Positions 12,945-25,084 of a stretch of 64,000 nucleotides of DNA are shown here, in pieces. The notes under the pieces were generated by a model, which did not search any database, was not told where the DNA came from, and worked only from the letters and a program-made list of their open reading frames with translations. The translations under genes and the position numbers were made by a program. Location: positions 992,001 through 1,056,000 of the forward strand of contig NC_088778.1 in the NCBI RefSeq assembly GCF_954871325.1, given 5' to 3'. The stretch's first letter is position 1, and each line of letters starts with the position of its first letter. The DNA comes from Gordionus sp. m RMFG-2023. Taxonomy: Eukaryota > Nematomorpha > Gordioida > Chordodea > Parachordodidae.

Positions 12945-13374
12945 TTATTGTGTGGTATAAATTCGTGGTTGATTTACAGGCGTCGCATAACAAAAAATAT
13001 AACGAATATATGTAGTTATTAATATATAATAATAATTATTATTATATTTTAAATGATTGAAACCTCTCGAGATCGAAATTTCAAATAAAAATTTGGTAAA
13101 TTTGGGAATTTCATTTCTAAATTTTTTTTTCGAAATATTTTTGCGTTTTATTATATCATACTTCGTCCTTTTAAGGTAATTCATTGGTATACACATACTC
13201 CATTTTTGCAATTGTTTTTCTCCCTATTTTTATATACGATCCATGGTTAATACAGATATGACTGAACGCGACATACAATTGGTTGAGATCTTCCATTCTC
13301 CTTTTAATAAACCAATTTGTTTTTGATGCAGAAGCCATATAGGGCTTTTCAAAATCAAAATTTGAAAGATCCAA
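12945..13374 (-). CDS. Unrecognised protein-like frames, possibly a broken gene or exon
   Basis: A frame starting at 13374 reads MDLSNFDFEKPYMASASKT, then NWFIKRRMEDLNQLYVAFSH, and stops at 13171. It has a protein-like mix of residues that is unusual for this window. A second, overlapping frame (13211 down to 12945, with IKRKNISKKKFRNEIPKFTK) continues in another register, which could mean a frameshift, an unmarked intron, or chance. The frame begins right at the edge of repeat R2. I recognise no family. It could be a host exon or an eroded element gene. Confidence 0.3.
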
Positions 13375-14320
13375 AGCTCAGATTTCAGGAATGTAACAAA
13401 TGTTAACTTTTTTTTTACTTAATCAATTATATATATATTTTTTTTCTCTATAAGTATAAATAGTACGATTTAAAAATAAATAAATATAAGATTTGGAACA
13501 TGTTAGAAGTAGTTATCTATTTCAAAGGCACTCTCAATTGAAGAATATTCCTAGATAGACCTCTCAATGGATCAAGGCTTTAGCATATACAGCATAATTG
13601 GGAGATTTTTAACCACGAAATTTATAATATTTATAATATTTATATAATGATGATTTCAAATAAATAACGATATTTATTTTTTTCAATCTTTGCTAACAAA
13701 TTAAATTTTATTATCTAATTAAATTCTATATAATATTATATTATATGATTTTATCGAAAAATTTATTAAAACATGTTTAACCTACCCTATATATTTTTAG
13801 AAAAATTTTGCTATTAATTTTTGAGTAATTTATTATATCTATAAAAAAATCTATCATAAACGAATATAAATAGTATTTACGTTCAAAGATTCATGGCAAA
13901 ATTTCAAAAAAATAAATTACACAATGACTGAAGAAAATGAATGATAGTATAGTTAGTGTGTTATTATATAAAAATCTAAATCGTAACTTTAATAAGTATT
14001 GCTACATAAAATGTCTTGGAGATAGGAAGGTCTTTTGGAGTTGAAACTCCCACCATGGAAAATATGATTAGGCAGAATTTGGCAGATTCATAATATTTTT
14101 ATAGTAAATCTAGTACTAATTTTTGAATACTCATCTTAATCTTTTACCTAAAATCATCTCTCTCTCAAAATATTAATACAGATTATCAAAAGGAGCTGAG
14201 AAACGGCATACTCTCCAAAGCTGCTATAATTCAGAATAGACATTTTTAACCTCTTCTACTTCCAACTGTAGAAACCCACTTAGTTTTACTTTATTTAACA
14301 ATCGTTCATCATTTAGTATA
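13355..14320 (+). repeat. Interspersed repeat R2, copy 1
   Basis: A roughly 0.95-1.1 kb repeat found in full again at 33750-34843 in reverse orientation and in part at 19080-19560. Shared landmarks in order are GCTCAGATTTCAGG, TGTTAGAAGTAGT, GATAGACCTCTCAA, CACACAATGAC.GAAGAAAAT, GAATGATAGTA, CTCTCCAAAGCTGCT and AACCTCTTCTA.TTCCAACTG. No frame is shared between copies, so I infer a non-autonomous element. No terminal inverted repeat is clear. Confidence 0.7.
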
Positions 14321-14900
14321 TATGTTAACCATTTATCTAGGCAATTTATTACCAGTTCGTGAAAATTTATTGAAACAATTAGTTGGCCTGAAGCCAGGTC
14401 TGGCTATACACTTTCGTGGATACCTTCTATTTCATAGATTTCTATTGTTTGAAGTTGCTTAAATTTTAGATACAGGTGAAGTCGTCTAAAGATTTTATAG
14501 TAAAATCTTGAGGGTACTCTAACCTTTGTGAATCTTGTAAGAATGCTGTTTTAACAAAATATTTTAAGATTTATTTAACCCAACAATTAAAAAAAAAAAC
14601 TTTATCATGATTTATAAATTAATGTGCCATGACAAATATTCCTATTCATATAATTTAATTCCCATTAGGATATCGTTAATGTTTTGACAAATAACCGTTA
14701 ATGTTTGTAAACATAATGGTGACTTAATTTTTTTTACCATATCCATCTATTAATGATAACTATAAACTAGTATCCTCTTGTATTTTGTGGATCATCATCA
14801 ATCTATTTTGTATAGTTGTGAGTGATCATCTTCGAAACAAATTTCATTTATAGTTTAGGTGATTGGAACTATTTATATTATCCTTTTTTTTTGAAAATGA
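14320..14900. other. Spacer, nothing recognised
   Basis: AT-rich sequence between repeat R2 and a LINE-like fragment. No repeat partner or open frame was found here. Confidence 0.3.
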
Positions 14901-15760
14901 TGGCTACCTATTATCTGATGTATACTTTAGTTGTTTTTAAAAATTAAAGACCCTCAGTTTAGAGATATTGTTGTTAAACCTCTTTCTATGATAGATTTAT
15001 CGCTATCGATTATTAGTATAGCTCTAAACGCGTATTGTGCACGATTTGAATGGTAGTCAACGGTTTTAAATAGGTGTCTCTAATTATATTTCTTACATAA
15101 ATTTTTGTTCAATATGGATATGGGAGACTTCGTTCGATATTTCTGGGAGTATTTTTTTGTTAAACGACACAATATGGGTCGATTTTTAAAAATAGCTTAA
15201 TTAGGATTATAATCCAAAATAAGCCTCGAAAATTGGCTTAGATGGCAGAAGTTAGACTCTCATATTTGCCAAATCTTGACGCTTATATAATATTATTTTG
15301 GCTAAAATCTTGATAGAACCGTTTTAACAAAATTAGATATAACATTGATACTTAAAATGGTTTGATATGATTTTAATGCCGTCTCCAGGTTACTATTTAT
15401 TGTTATGTATTGAGGGATGTAGGTACACTGATGGGTTGTACGTATGCTGAGTGTGATAATCCTTAGGATTTTATTGGCCAAAGATTTCTCCAATTCCTCA
15501 TATTTCGCTATTTGTCTGTACTCTTGATACGACATAAGAGTTATGGACAGTAGCTTACTATTTAAAGTTGTAGATTTCATGCCTAAGGTAAGGTGGATCG
15601 CTACAAATAAATATGGGCTTTCTTTAAAATTGCATGTGTTAGAGATTAAGGGCTTCCGCGATTTGCGTTATTGTTTAATCGATGATATTGCCTTCTATTT
15701 TGTAGCCGGAAAGAACCTCGATTTGGTAGCTCCGCTATTCCATGAATGGATTCATTGATT
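14900..15760 (-). mobile_element. Possible decayed LINE C-terminal tail
   Basis: The minus-strand frame 15302-15580 contains EYRQIAKYEELEKSLANK, then LETALKSYQTI and NVISNFVKTVLSRF. This order resembles the C-terminal tail of some LINE reverse transcriptases, which run EK..KY..L..E, then a stretch around VIGALG, then a final helix ending in LR..L. The glycine-rich middle is not preserved here and the frame upstream of 15580 is broken, so the match is weak. It lies just before, and opposite to, the plus-strand LINE at 16.1 kb. Confidence 0.3.
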
Positions 15761-16079
15761 TTATTAAATCCTTATGTTTTTTTTACCGCATTTGTGGAAA
15801 AGGTTCTTTTTATCTTTACAAATTAAAGCCGCAATACGTGAGAAATAAGGTTTTTTTTAAAAAAAAGTCGGTTATATTCATAGTTTGTAACGGGAGCTGG
15901 TGTATAGGAATATCTCAGTAGTAAAATTTTTCCAAAATAGATAACATATTATTGATTACCAGACGACAAAAGAAAGGAATAAATGCTTTTATCGCTTTTA
16001 AACTCAAACTTTGAACGAGAGTTTTGCAGAGGTAGAAAATCTAGGACGTAAGGCAGTAGGTATAACGAGGGTGGTATCA

Positions 16080-17600
16080 GAGATGATTAAAGGTTCTGAT
16101 GATTTGAGAATTGAATGGTTAACGAATTTAGCCAATCAAATTGTCGCAGAAGGAATTATTCCGTAGGATTGGTGAAGAAGTATAATCATTCTAGTATACA
16201 AGGGGAAAGGTGATCATTTAGATTGTGGGTCTTACAGAGCTATTAAATTCTTGGAATATGCAGTGAAAGTATTTGAGAGGGTGTTGGAAAAGCGGATAAG
16301 GGAACAAATTAAAATTGATGAAATTCAATTTGGGTTTTACACCAGGGAAAGGCACGACAGATGCAATTTTTATGGTGAGACAAATACAGGGTAAATCTTG
16401 CAGAGGAAAAGTAACGGTATTATGCGTTTGTTGATATGGAGAAAGCATTTGACAGGGTGCCGCGCGTGGTTACTAGATGAGCCTTGAGAAAAATCAGGCG
16501 TAGAAGAATGGTTTATTATGGCAGTGATGGCGTATGTGGGAGCACGAATTGCGGTGCGGAGGGATGATGGAGACAGTTAAAGCTTTGAAGTGAAGATAGG
16601 ACTTTATCAAGGATCCGTGCTGAGTCCATTATTATTTATCTTAGTAATAGATGTGGTGGCTAGGATACGCGAAGGACTTCCCAGGGAACTATTATATGCA
16701 GATGACTTTGAATTAGTGGCGAGCGGTGAGGAAGAATTCAGGGATAAAATTAGTAGATGGTAGATGGCTATGGATGCAAAAAGCTTGAAAAGAAATGCAT
16801 CAAAGACAAAGGTGATGATAGGTAGGAAAAATCTTAAGATGGAGGAATTCGACCTAGCCTTGTGTTTTATGTGGGAAAGGAGTTGCTAGAAATTAAATCC
16901 AATGTACCAGATGCCACAAATGGGTCCTTAATAAATGTAGCAGGAAAAAAAAGGAAGTTTGATGATAGCAATAATGACTTTTATACCTGGAACGTGCATA
17001 AAAAAAGTACACTGATATCGTAGAAAATAGTGGTTTGGTTATTGGTAATTGGTTATCTTTGGGAAAAGTGGATAAGTTTTGTTATTTGGTTGATATGCTA
17101 AACGCAGATGATGGTGTATATTCTGCTGCTGTTGCAAGGGTCAGACAATTATGGAAGAAGTTCGAAGAGATGTTGTCTATTCTAGCAAATTAAAAAAAGT
17201 CTCTCTGAAGTTAAAGTGAAAAGTTAACGTAAGCTATGTCAGGAGTTGTTTAGTTTATGGCGCGAAACATGGGCTGAAAGCTACCCACGAGACCAAATTA
17301 GAAAGAACAGAGATGAGGATGATTAAGTGGATATGTGAGGTATATCTGAGAGAGAGAAAAACTAGCAAGGAAGACCAAGATTGGGTAATGATTGGTGTGG
17401 TAATGAGTAGACTAAGATGGTTTGGGCATGTGGATCGTAAGACAAAAGATGATGTGTAAAGAGATGCAACTTCATAGAAATAGGAGGATCAAGACTCAAA
17501 GATGACATGGATAAATGTGATAACGGCAGGTACGAGAAAAAAATGAATCTTACAAATATTGATACTCAGAACCGTCAAACTATGGAAAAGAAAAATCACA
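16080..17600 (+). mobile_element. Degenerate RTE-like LINE, reverse transcriptase and C-terminal region
   Basis: Conserved reverse transcriptase blocks can be read in several plus-strand frames: KVFERVLEKRIREQIKIDEI and QFGF, then GTTDAIFMVRQIQG (palm start), YQGSVLSPLLFILVIDVVA (block with the SPLLF motif) and ELLYADDFELVASGEEEFRD (the ADD catalytic motif, retained). At 16861-16960 comes a Cys/His knuckle with CVLCGKGV and CTRCHKW, a feature known in this LINE group, followed by KFCYLVDMLNADDGV, KLERTEMRMIKWICEV and SRLRWFGHVDRK near the C terminus. Stops and frameshifts are scattered throughout, and no endonuclease half is visible, so the copy is 5'-truncated and dead. It differs from the LINE at 37-40 kb, which lacks the knuckle. 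Confidence 0.88.
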
Positions 17601-17699
17601 GGGAAAACTGGCCCCATAAAGAATTTAAAGGGCGTTTTCGGAAATAAAACCAAGCTTTTTTATATGAATTATACTGTTTAATTAATATAATTCTCTTAA

Positions 17700-18650
17700 T
17701 ATTTATATATTAATCATCAATTTTTTTTTGTATAATATCCATTTTTAGAGGTCAAGACTTAAATTATCAAATCAAAAAATAAATTTTTTTTTTTTCGTAA
17801 ATTATATCTCAAGTTGATTTCTCTCATATTAAAAAAAAAGTTAAATTTTAACAAAAATATAAATAGTAAAATTTATTAATTATTATTTTAAATATTATTA
17901 TAATTAAAGGTTGAGGACATTGAAACGTAAAATAAATATTAATTTTAAAAATAGAAAAATATATTAACTTCAAACTCTTTTTTCGATAAAAATTTTATTT
18001 AAATGGTACAAATTAATTCTATGTTCCTTATGGTATGTAATATCCTTATTTATATATTGTCTACTAATTAAAACACTTATTAAATTTAAAAAAAACAGAT
18101 GTTCCTTATTTTAACTTTCGTTTTTTCATCGATAACACAAGGCCGAATACCTGAAGGTAATATACATAAATCTAATTAATTTATTATTCGTTAATAATCT
18201 CACATCTCTAAGCTAGTGGCTGACAGAGTATCCTAGACTGAGTCAATAATCTATCTAACTCTTTATTTTGCTCTTACTTTTCATAAGCCCTCATCTATTT
18301 TTGACGTAACTCTCTATATAAATTCCTTAGGACGAAAATTAATTAGTCAGGCCTACTTTCATAGCCAGCCTTAATATTTAAAAAAAATATTGAGCAAGAC
18401 ACAAATGTAGAAAATATTATCATATTTCTTTAGATATAGAATTAATATATTATACCTTCTACCTGATGAACAAAATTATATATTAATTGGTAAAAAAAAT
18501 CATGGAAAAAAACTTGAGTCAAAGTAATATTTCTAATTCTATTTATTAAATAAATTTAAGACAAGGCTACAGGGGTGGATCAGTACAAAAAAAGTCTATT
18601 TTGCAGGATCACACTTGTATTTATAGTATACAATAATACATAAGTAATTA
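17700..18650 (-). repeat. Interspersed repeat R1, reverse-orientation copy
   Basis: Read on the minus strand it contains TTGTGTTATCGATGAAAAAA, AAACAAGGAACATCTGTTTT and TACCATAAGGAACATAGAA in the R1 order. It covers the middle and left part of the R1 unit and lacks the right part seen in copies 1 and 4. Confidence 0.65.
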
Positions 18651-19079
18651 TATTTAATATAATCAGAGTTAAGGCAAAATAAAAAGTCATATATATATCT
18701 AATTTTTTTTTCAATATTATAAACAGAAAATTTATTTAATAAATTATATTTATTTTCTTAGAAGATATGGAAATTCAATCTAGATTATCCAGAAACAACT
18801 AAATCTAGTAAAGATTATATATTTGTATTTTTCCATAAACTATATTGGTTATATTTTTACGATCATGAATATACAATTTATATGATGTTCTTCCTCTGAA
18901 AATTCATAAGAATTTTTCTTAAAATGCTATGCCACCACATTTCGGCTTTTAAAGTGTATGAAATAAACTATAAACATTTGTAAACTTTATGCTGACTATA
19001 AATATACTATATCTCACGTCAATTAAAAGTCATAAGATTTGAATTTACCAATTATTTTCTAACAAAATTTTATCTATAA

Positions 19080-19560
19080 AACGGCAACTGTAATTTGATT
19101 GGAAGCTCAGATTTCAGGAACATTAGCAGCAGTGTTTAATCTTTTTTTCCCATCTTACTCAGACTATTTTATATATTTTCTAAGTATTAAATAATTTGAT
19201 TTAATAAATAATTTAATAAAAAAAGATTTGCATGATGTTAGAAGTAGTAATTTATATCGAACCGGTATCACAATTCCTCATTTTGCGGAACGTATTGGTG
19301 GCTGATAGACCTCTCAACCCGATCGAGGCTTTCGGATAATGATTGCAGCACAATAGGGAGATTATTTTAATTTACCCCGAAAATTTATATTTATTTATAT
19401 TAACGACGATATTTCAATTAAATATCGAAAATGACTTAATCTTGATATTTATTTTCTAATTTCCCTAATAAATATAAGATTTACATTATCGGATAATAAT
19501 TAAGTAAATTCTATATATAAATATTATATTACTTATATATATATAATAACGAAAGATGTG
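19080..19560 (+). repeat. Interspersed repeat R2, left-end copy
   Basis: It starts with CGGCAACTGTAAT..GATTGGAAGCTCAGATTT, also found (as CGGCAGCTGTAAT) at the left end of the 33750-34843 copy, and shares GATGTTAGAAGTAGT, GATAGACCTCTCAA and the following AT-rich part. The right half of the unit is missing. Confidence 0.65.
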
Positions 19561-20101
19561 TTTTGTTTCCACAAACGTGTTTTTTTTTACCGCGTATTTA
19601 TTTTAGATTTAAAAATGTTGGGAATGAGTTTTGGTGCAGTTAAACGGCTCGTCTTGCCCCGATTTTTTAAAACGGCCAACTCAATGTTTTAGCCAAAAAA
19701 AATATTGACTACACCTCGGGATTTCGATAAAATATGTCTAGACCTTTGTTCCTTCTATTAGAAAAATCTTCAGGCTTGCCTAGTATTTTTCTGGATAAAA
19801 TATTGAGTTAGCCGTATACGTTATAAATATTATAACATGAGATTATCATACTTGAAAAATTGTTTGAAATAAATTTATTCAAATCTTCCTAATATTATTA
19901 CCCTATGAATTCTCCACTTTTTTTTTTCGTAGTGATGAATTAAAAATTATTTTAGAATAAAGAGAAAGTTTATAAAATATTTAAATTTAAAATTAACTTC
20001 TTAAAAAAAAACTATAAAAAATTCAATACTATAATATAATACTAATAAAAAATAATTTCTCAAAAGAGTGCCTAACCTGAACTCTGCTGAGAAGGGGTTA
20101 G

Positions 20102-20350
20102 CTACCCGTAGCTGTCAAGTAGGTTTTCAGATCCTATCTCAAAAAATATTATAAAATAAAAACGGTTTGACTAAACTGCAAATGCTAAGGTAAACTGCAT
20201 ATGCCAAGGTAAACTACCCGTAGCTGTCAAGTAGGTTTTCAGATCCTATCTCAAAAAATATTATAAAATAAAAACGGTTTGACTAAACTGCAAATGCTAA
20301 GGTAAACTGCATATGCCAAGGTAAACTGCATATGCCAAGGTAAACTGCAA
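20102..20350. repeat. 112-bp tandem duplication with 19-bp sub-repeats
   Basis: The block beginning CTACCCGTAGCTGTCAAGTA at 20102 is repeated almost exactly at 20214, a period of 112. Its tail is made of copies of a 19-base word (ACTGCATATGCCAAGGTAA and the variant with AAATGCTAAGG), with one extra copy at the end of the second unit. The near identity points to a recent duplication. Confidence 0.9.
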
Positions 20351-21034
20351 ATTTTTCATATATTATCTATTATTTGTAGTGAGATTCATTTTCTTATGAT
20401 ATAAATAACTTATAAAAAATTAAATTATTAGATATATTCAATAATAAAGAAATATACATTAATAGTTGAATTTTTATTTTATCTCATAATAAATCGTTTA
20501 AATCCTTTAATATAAATTTTATTAAAAATATGTATTATTATAAAATACTATTATAAAAAAATAAAATCATTTAAAAATGTTATTTGTCAGAATTTACTTA
20601 CTAAAACATTAAAGGTTCATTTTAATAAGCTGAATTATCATAATACGCATGGTGGAGGGCTATGTATAATATTTAAAACAAAGTCATTGGCCTGTAAAGT
20701 ATATTGTTAAATATTACAATATAAAATATTATTTTGTGTCAAATGTTATTCAATAATACCAAGTTACTAATTAAATAAAATAATTTAAATATTATTTATC
20801 TTTGATTTATCTAAGTATTATAGTAAATGATTAATTTATATAATTAGAATCATATTTATATAAATATTTCACATGATGGCATTCATCCATTTACCTTTTT
20901 TTTAACCTCATTTTATTAGATTAAAAGATTAAGATCTTATAAATTTTTTTCTAATCGTCATATCTAATAATACACTTAATATATTCAATCAGAAATGGAT
21001 AATCACGTAAGGAAATATTTATATTACATGGGTA

Positions 21035-21150
21035 GATCCTCAGGAATAAGAATCTAGATACAGATGAGAAAAAATTAAACTTAGATACAGATTCTAGTAT
21101 CCTTTTTAAAATATCAAAAAGATACTTGCATCTAATTATCATAACCAATT
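21035..21150 (-). mobile_element. Worn relic of the ATCTAGATACAGATAC hAT MITE family
   Basis: It carries GAATCTAGATACAGAT and TTAGATACAGATTCTAGTAT together with the KATAC-type end word AAAAAGATACTT. These are the internal motif words of the MITE at 25994-26156, here scrambled by mutation. The 65-codon frame over it is accidental. Confidence 0.5.
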
Positions 21151-21869
21151 AAATTAGAATAGTTTATAAAATACAGTTTTTATTAGTTATTTGTGAAGAA
21201 CATAACATATTCATTTAAGAATTAATATTTACAATAATTAATAAAATATTTAATGATGAATTAATATATCAGGCATTTTGCATAGATAGGAAAGGGAGAC
21301 TAGTACTTTTAATGGGAGTTGAAATATTAATTTGTAAAAGAGTATTTAAATAGATTTATTATTTTATAAGATAATCAAAATTTTAAAATAATTTAGTATT
21401 AGACCTTTGCCATTTTGGCATACATAGCATTGTACCAAAACTAAATAACCTTTCAATTGAAGCTGATGAAGATATTACAGTACTATATTTATAAAAAAAA
21501 TTCCTTAATGGAAAGATAATGATTAAGCATTTTTTCAACTTTCTCATAATATAATTTATAACCTCCAGTTCAATGTTATTTGTATTATTGAACTCAGCAA
21601 CACTTAAAGACCCTTTTTATGGTCATTTAAACAATTAAATTATATTACTTTAATGATTAGCTTAACCCACCAACAATTTTCATTAGATATTAGCCTACGT
21701 TAAAACCCCAAGTAATTATATCTCAGGATAGCAAATCAAAGTCTTTCGAAATCAACTGAAAATTCGAACAAATACACCTACCCCTCCTCCCTCTACATTC
21801 TTTACTTAAAAAAATACATCATTTAACAAAAATATCCGGAATCCCATATCTAAATCATATTTTCCCCCT

Positions 21870-21990
21870 AAAAATGGATCTAGATACAGATACACTGTCT
21901 AAAATAATATCTAGATACAGATATTTTAATCAAAAATCTATCTAGATACAGATACCACATTTTTATATCTAGATACAGGAAACAACTCTG
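21870..21990 (+). mobile_element. Truncated hAT MITE (ATCTAGATACAGATAC family)
   Basis: It matches the MITE at 25994-26156 from GGATCTAGATACAGATACA through to the right terminus AACAACTCTGG, with four copies of ATCTAGATACAG. The left CAGAGTTGTT terminus is missing, so the copy is 5'-truncated. Confidence 0.75.
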
Positions 21991-22214
21991 GAATTTAGCT
22001 TACTAAGTAATAATGCAATATGATTTTAGAATATAATATAACAAAAAATAATTTTTTTAAAATAATACGCCATCTTGCGGAGTTAATATTATTGAAATTT
22101 AAAATTTAATTATAAATATTTTTAATAAAAATATATTAAAGGATTTAAACGATTCATTATGAGATAAAAGATAATTTAACTATTAAGGTATATTTCTTTA
22201 TTATTGATTATATC

Positions 22215-22560
22215 TAAAATTTACTTCTCTTAAGAGAAAAAGGCAATGCACCATATAATATTATAAAATATAATATTGCTTTTAATATTTTATCATTATA
22301 CCATTTAATGTAACATGCATTTTGATATTTTTATTTTATCATATTTACCAGCTGGTTAAACTTACTCACCTATAAATTTTTATTATGATATCCCTATTTA
22401 CTTAATTTATTAATTAATTATTTATTATATTTTATCGAGTTAATTAATATTTAAGTTGATAATATGGCCATCGGCATATTTTTCTTAACCTTCAAAGGTC
22501 ACGGTAAAAAAAATATATATGTGTGTATATGCACAAATTAAAAGAAAAGAAAGATACTTC
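22215..22560. other. AT-rich spacer
   Basis: Nothing but AT-rich DNA seen between the inverted repeat and the reverse transcriptase fragment. Confidence 0.3.
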
Positions 22561-23490
22561 TTCCTCTTCAATTTGGGGTTGGTGCGAGCTCAGGCTGTAA
22601 AGCAGCTGCTTATATAACTCGTATTTATGCTCAAAATAATACAATTGCTCAACATCTTGTAAAAATCGATATTACATATGCTTACGATAGCATTCACAGA
22701 AAAGTAATAATTTCACAATTTGCAAAGCATTTCCCAATTTTTACAAATTATATCCTCTCGTCCTATAAGAAACCATCACATTTGGTATTTGGCCATCATA
22801 TCTTAACCTCTTCTGAAGATATTCAGTAAGGTTCCCTAGGCTTCATATTATTTTGTCTTGGTATCCATGATTTGATTACATAAATAAACAATGAATGCAG
22901 CTGCCCTTACACTTATGGTTGGGGTCATCTCTGGCGAATCCGCAGAGGAGATAAAGGCTATCAATATTATTAAGGCTTCTACTGATAGCCTCGGACTTGC
23001 AATTAATCAAATCAAAACTGAGTATTGCGATATCAATTCAATTCCACAAAATGTTTTTGGTTTTAAACATGTCCCCTTGAAAAATCTATCGCATTTGGGC
23101 TCTCCCATTGGTGAGGAGTCTGTGAATTCTTTTTTTTAGCGATATGGACGATATCTTTCAAAATTTAAAACGCTTTCTTTCTTGTCTTTCGGCTCACTAG
23201 GCATTTTTTTTTAATTCGGAATTTCTTCCACATCCCTAAAATCCTTTATATGCACCACGGTCGAGCCCATTATTTTTAGTGAGGGAGCATTTAGTGAGAT
23301 TCTAAACCAGAATAAGAGTCATCCTTAGCGACTGTTTAAATAACAAATTTACAGACATGGCATCAACTTCCAAATATGGCGGCCTTGGTATAAGATCTTC
23401 GATGTCAATATGTGCGTTCATTGCTAGCTACCTTCAGGCACGTATATTAATTGACCAACATCAACAGGCTATGACGGTAATCAACCCAAA
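22560..23490 (+). mobile_element. LINE-type reverse transcriptase fragment, C-terminal half
   Basis: Reads FGVGASSGCKAAAYITRIYA, then LVKIDITYAYDSIHRKVI (first catalytic aspartate block), KPSHLVFGHHILTSSEDIQ and GFILFCLGIHDLI, a worn form of the QQGDPLGPLLFCL block. An 82-codon frame (22891-23139) holds LGLAINQIKTEYCDIN and KNLSHLGSPIGEE, and the segment ends in a worn GGLGIRS-type motif near 23380-23400. This is a well-defined reverse transcriptase family of invertebrates, more like non-LTR than LTR enzymes. The block with the second and third catalytic aspartates is lost in a damaged stretch, so the copy is dead. The minus-strand piece at 25085-25850 carries the complementary N-terminal half. 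Confidence 0.8.
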
Positions 23491-23829
23491 ATATTAGGTA
23501 CAACGCAAATCAATATAAATCACGAAGGTGTAACTAAAAATTTGCAAGATATCGTTGTTAATTACAATAAGAATCCGTTGCTCGTCAGAATTTGGCTAAG
23601 TGCTTTCAAGAATATTTTAAAATATTTGTAGGAAATGGATATATAGATGATGATTATTATAATGACAAATTTACTAAACTTATACAAAGTCGCGAATCTA
23701 AAATGACTAATAAACCTATCAAAAACCAATAGTAAACTTCTTTTAAGACAAGATGCAATACCAAGAATGATACCGCTAAGAAGAGTACCATAGTCTAGAA
23801 TAGATATAGTAAAGAACTAAAAGATGAAT

Positions 23830-24600
23830 ACAGAATAAAATAATTGAGCCCGTAAAAAATGTACTTTGGGTCAGTCCGTTAACTCCAGTGTTTAAGAAAG
23901 ATGGGAGTCTCAGGTTGTGTGCCGACTTTAAAGCCACAGTTAATCCTAGATTTTAAGTACCTGATACCAAGAAAAGATGACTTAATTGCAATACTATCAA
24001 AAGAAACTAAAATTCACCAAAATCGACTAGAGTGCATCTTTGCAAATTGCCATAGATAAAAACTCTAGGGACATGCTAACCATAACACATATAGGGTACT
24101 TTAGAATTACCAGACTATCCCTTGGTCTCAAAACTGCTTCTGCAATATTTCAATAGGCCATGGGCCAAATATTTGGAGATATGAAGTATGTGTGATATTT
24201 TATATTGACAGTTATGTGGTGAGAATGACGAAATACATACAGAAAACATAAATATAGTTTTTGAAAGAATATTGACGTATGGTCACAACCAATTTTGCAA
24301 AGCGCGTATTCACGCGAACCAATATCAGAAATTTAGGGCATAAACATAGGCGTGGATAGGTATACGCCCTAATCGAGATAAAATCAAAGCGGTAAAATGT
24401 GTCAGAGCCAGAATCTTATGGTGAACTTTCTACATTTTTAGGAATTACAAGTTACTACAGAAAATTTTTGAACATTTTTGCGGACCTAGCAGACCCTTTT
24501 ACAAAATAGTACAAGAAAAATGGAAAATGGGAAGCCGAACATGTTTAAAGTTTAAATGAAATGAAGACATTAATCAGTCAACCTTCTACCCAACATACAC
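23830..24600 (+). mobile_element. Ty3/gypsy-type LTR retrotransposon pol fossil
   Basis: Reverse transcriptase landmarks of the Ty3/gypsy family are readable (a VSPLTPVFKKDGSLRLCADF block, a THIGYFRITRLSLGL block and, later, a GITSYYRKF block), covering the palm and the start of the connection region. No LTRs, gag, protease or integrase could be assigned to it. The copy is broken many times over and looks old. Confidence 0.85.
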
Positions 24601-25084
24601 TAAATGATTATGAACAGCGAGCGATGAAGCTAATGATGATGATCAAGTTAATGATATGACGATGATGATCAAGCATGACAGGAACGAGCACTACAGGAAC
24701 AGCAGTGAAGAATCAATGGAGGTATGATTATTATTATATCAAGAGATTATTATATTATTAGAATATTGATATTCGAAAATTGTTTGAAATAGATTAATTT
24801 TAAGTCCCTATCGTTCATTTACATAATTATTTTTTATTAATGTATTCAATTTTGTGAACTTATATTTCAATTTAATTTGCACATTATAGAGAGATGAAGA
24901 AACATTGTAATATACTATTTTTATATTTTATTCAAATTATATTATATATACTTTAGTAATTTGAAATAGAGCGGTGAAATATTAAAATATTTTGAAACCT
25001 TTTCTTCATTGTTTAAAAAAAAATACTACCCCCTGTCTATCCCATTTTTCAATAAATACAAATTCATATCAATTTTGGGTATTA

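Larger units (their letters stand above)
20420..22215. repeat. Pair of inverted repeats about 1.6 kb apart
   Basis: The segment 20420-20535 and the segment 22113-22215 are reverse complements. Shared text read at the right arm includes ATTAAAGGATTTAAACGATT, ATGAGATAAAA and TATTTCTTTATTATTGA. Each arm is about 100-115 bases with several mismatches. The interior is AT-rich, has no transposase frame, and contains two small hAT-MITE relics (21035-21150 and 21870-21990). It may be a non-autonomous DNA transposon with long terminal inverted repeats; I could not find a clear target duplication. Confidence 0.6.

Noticed and set aside
22891-23139. Independent 82-codon host gene
   Set aside because: Its content (LGLAINQIKTEYCDIN, LSHLGSPIG) belongs to the reverse transcriptase fragment around it.
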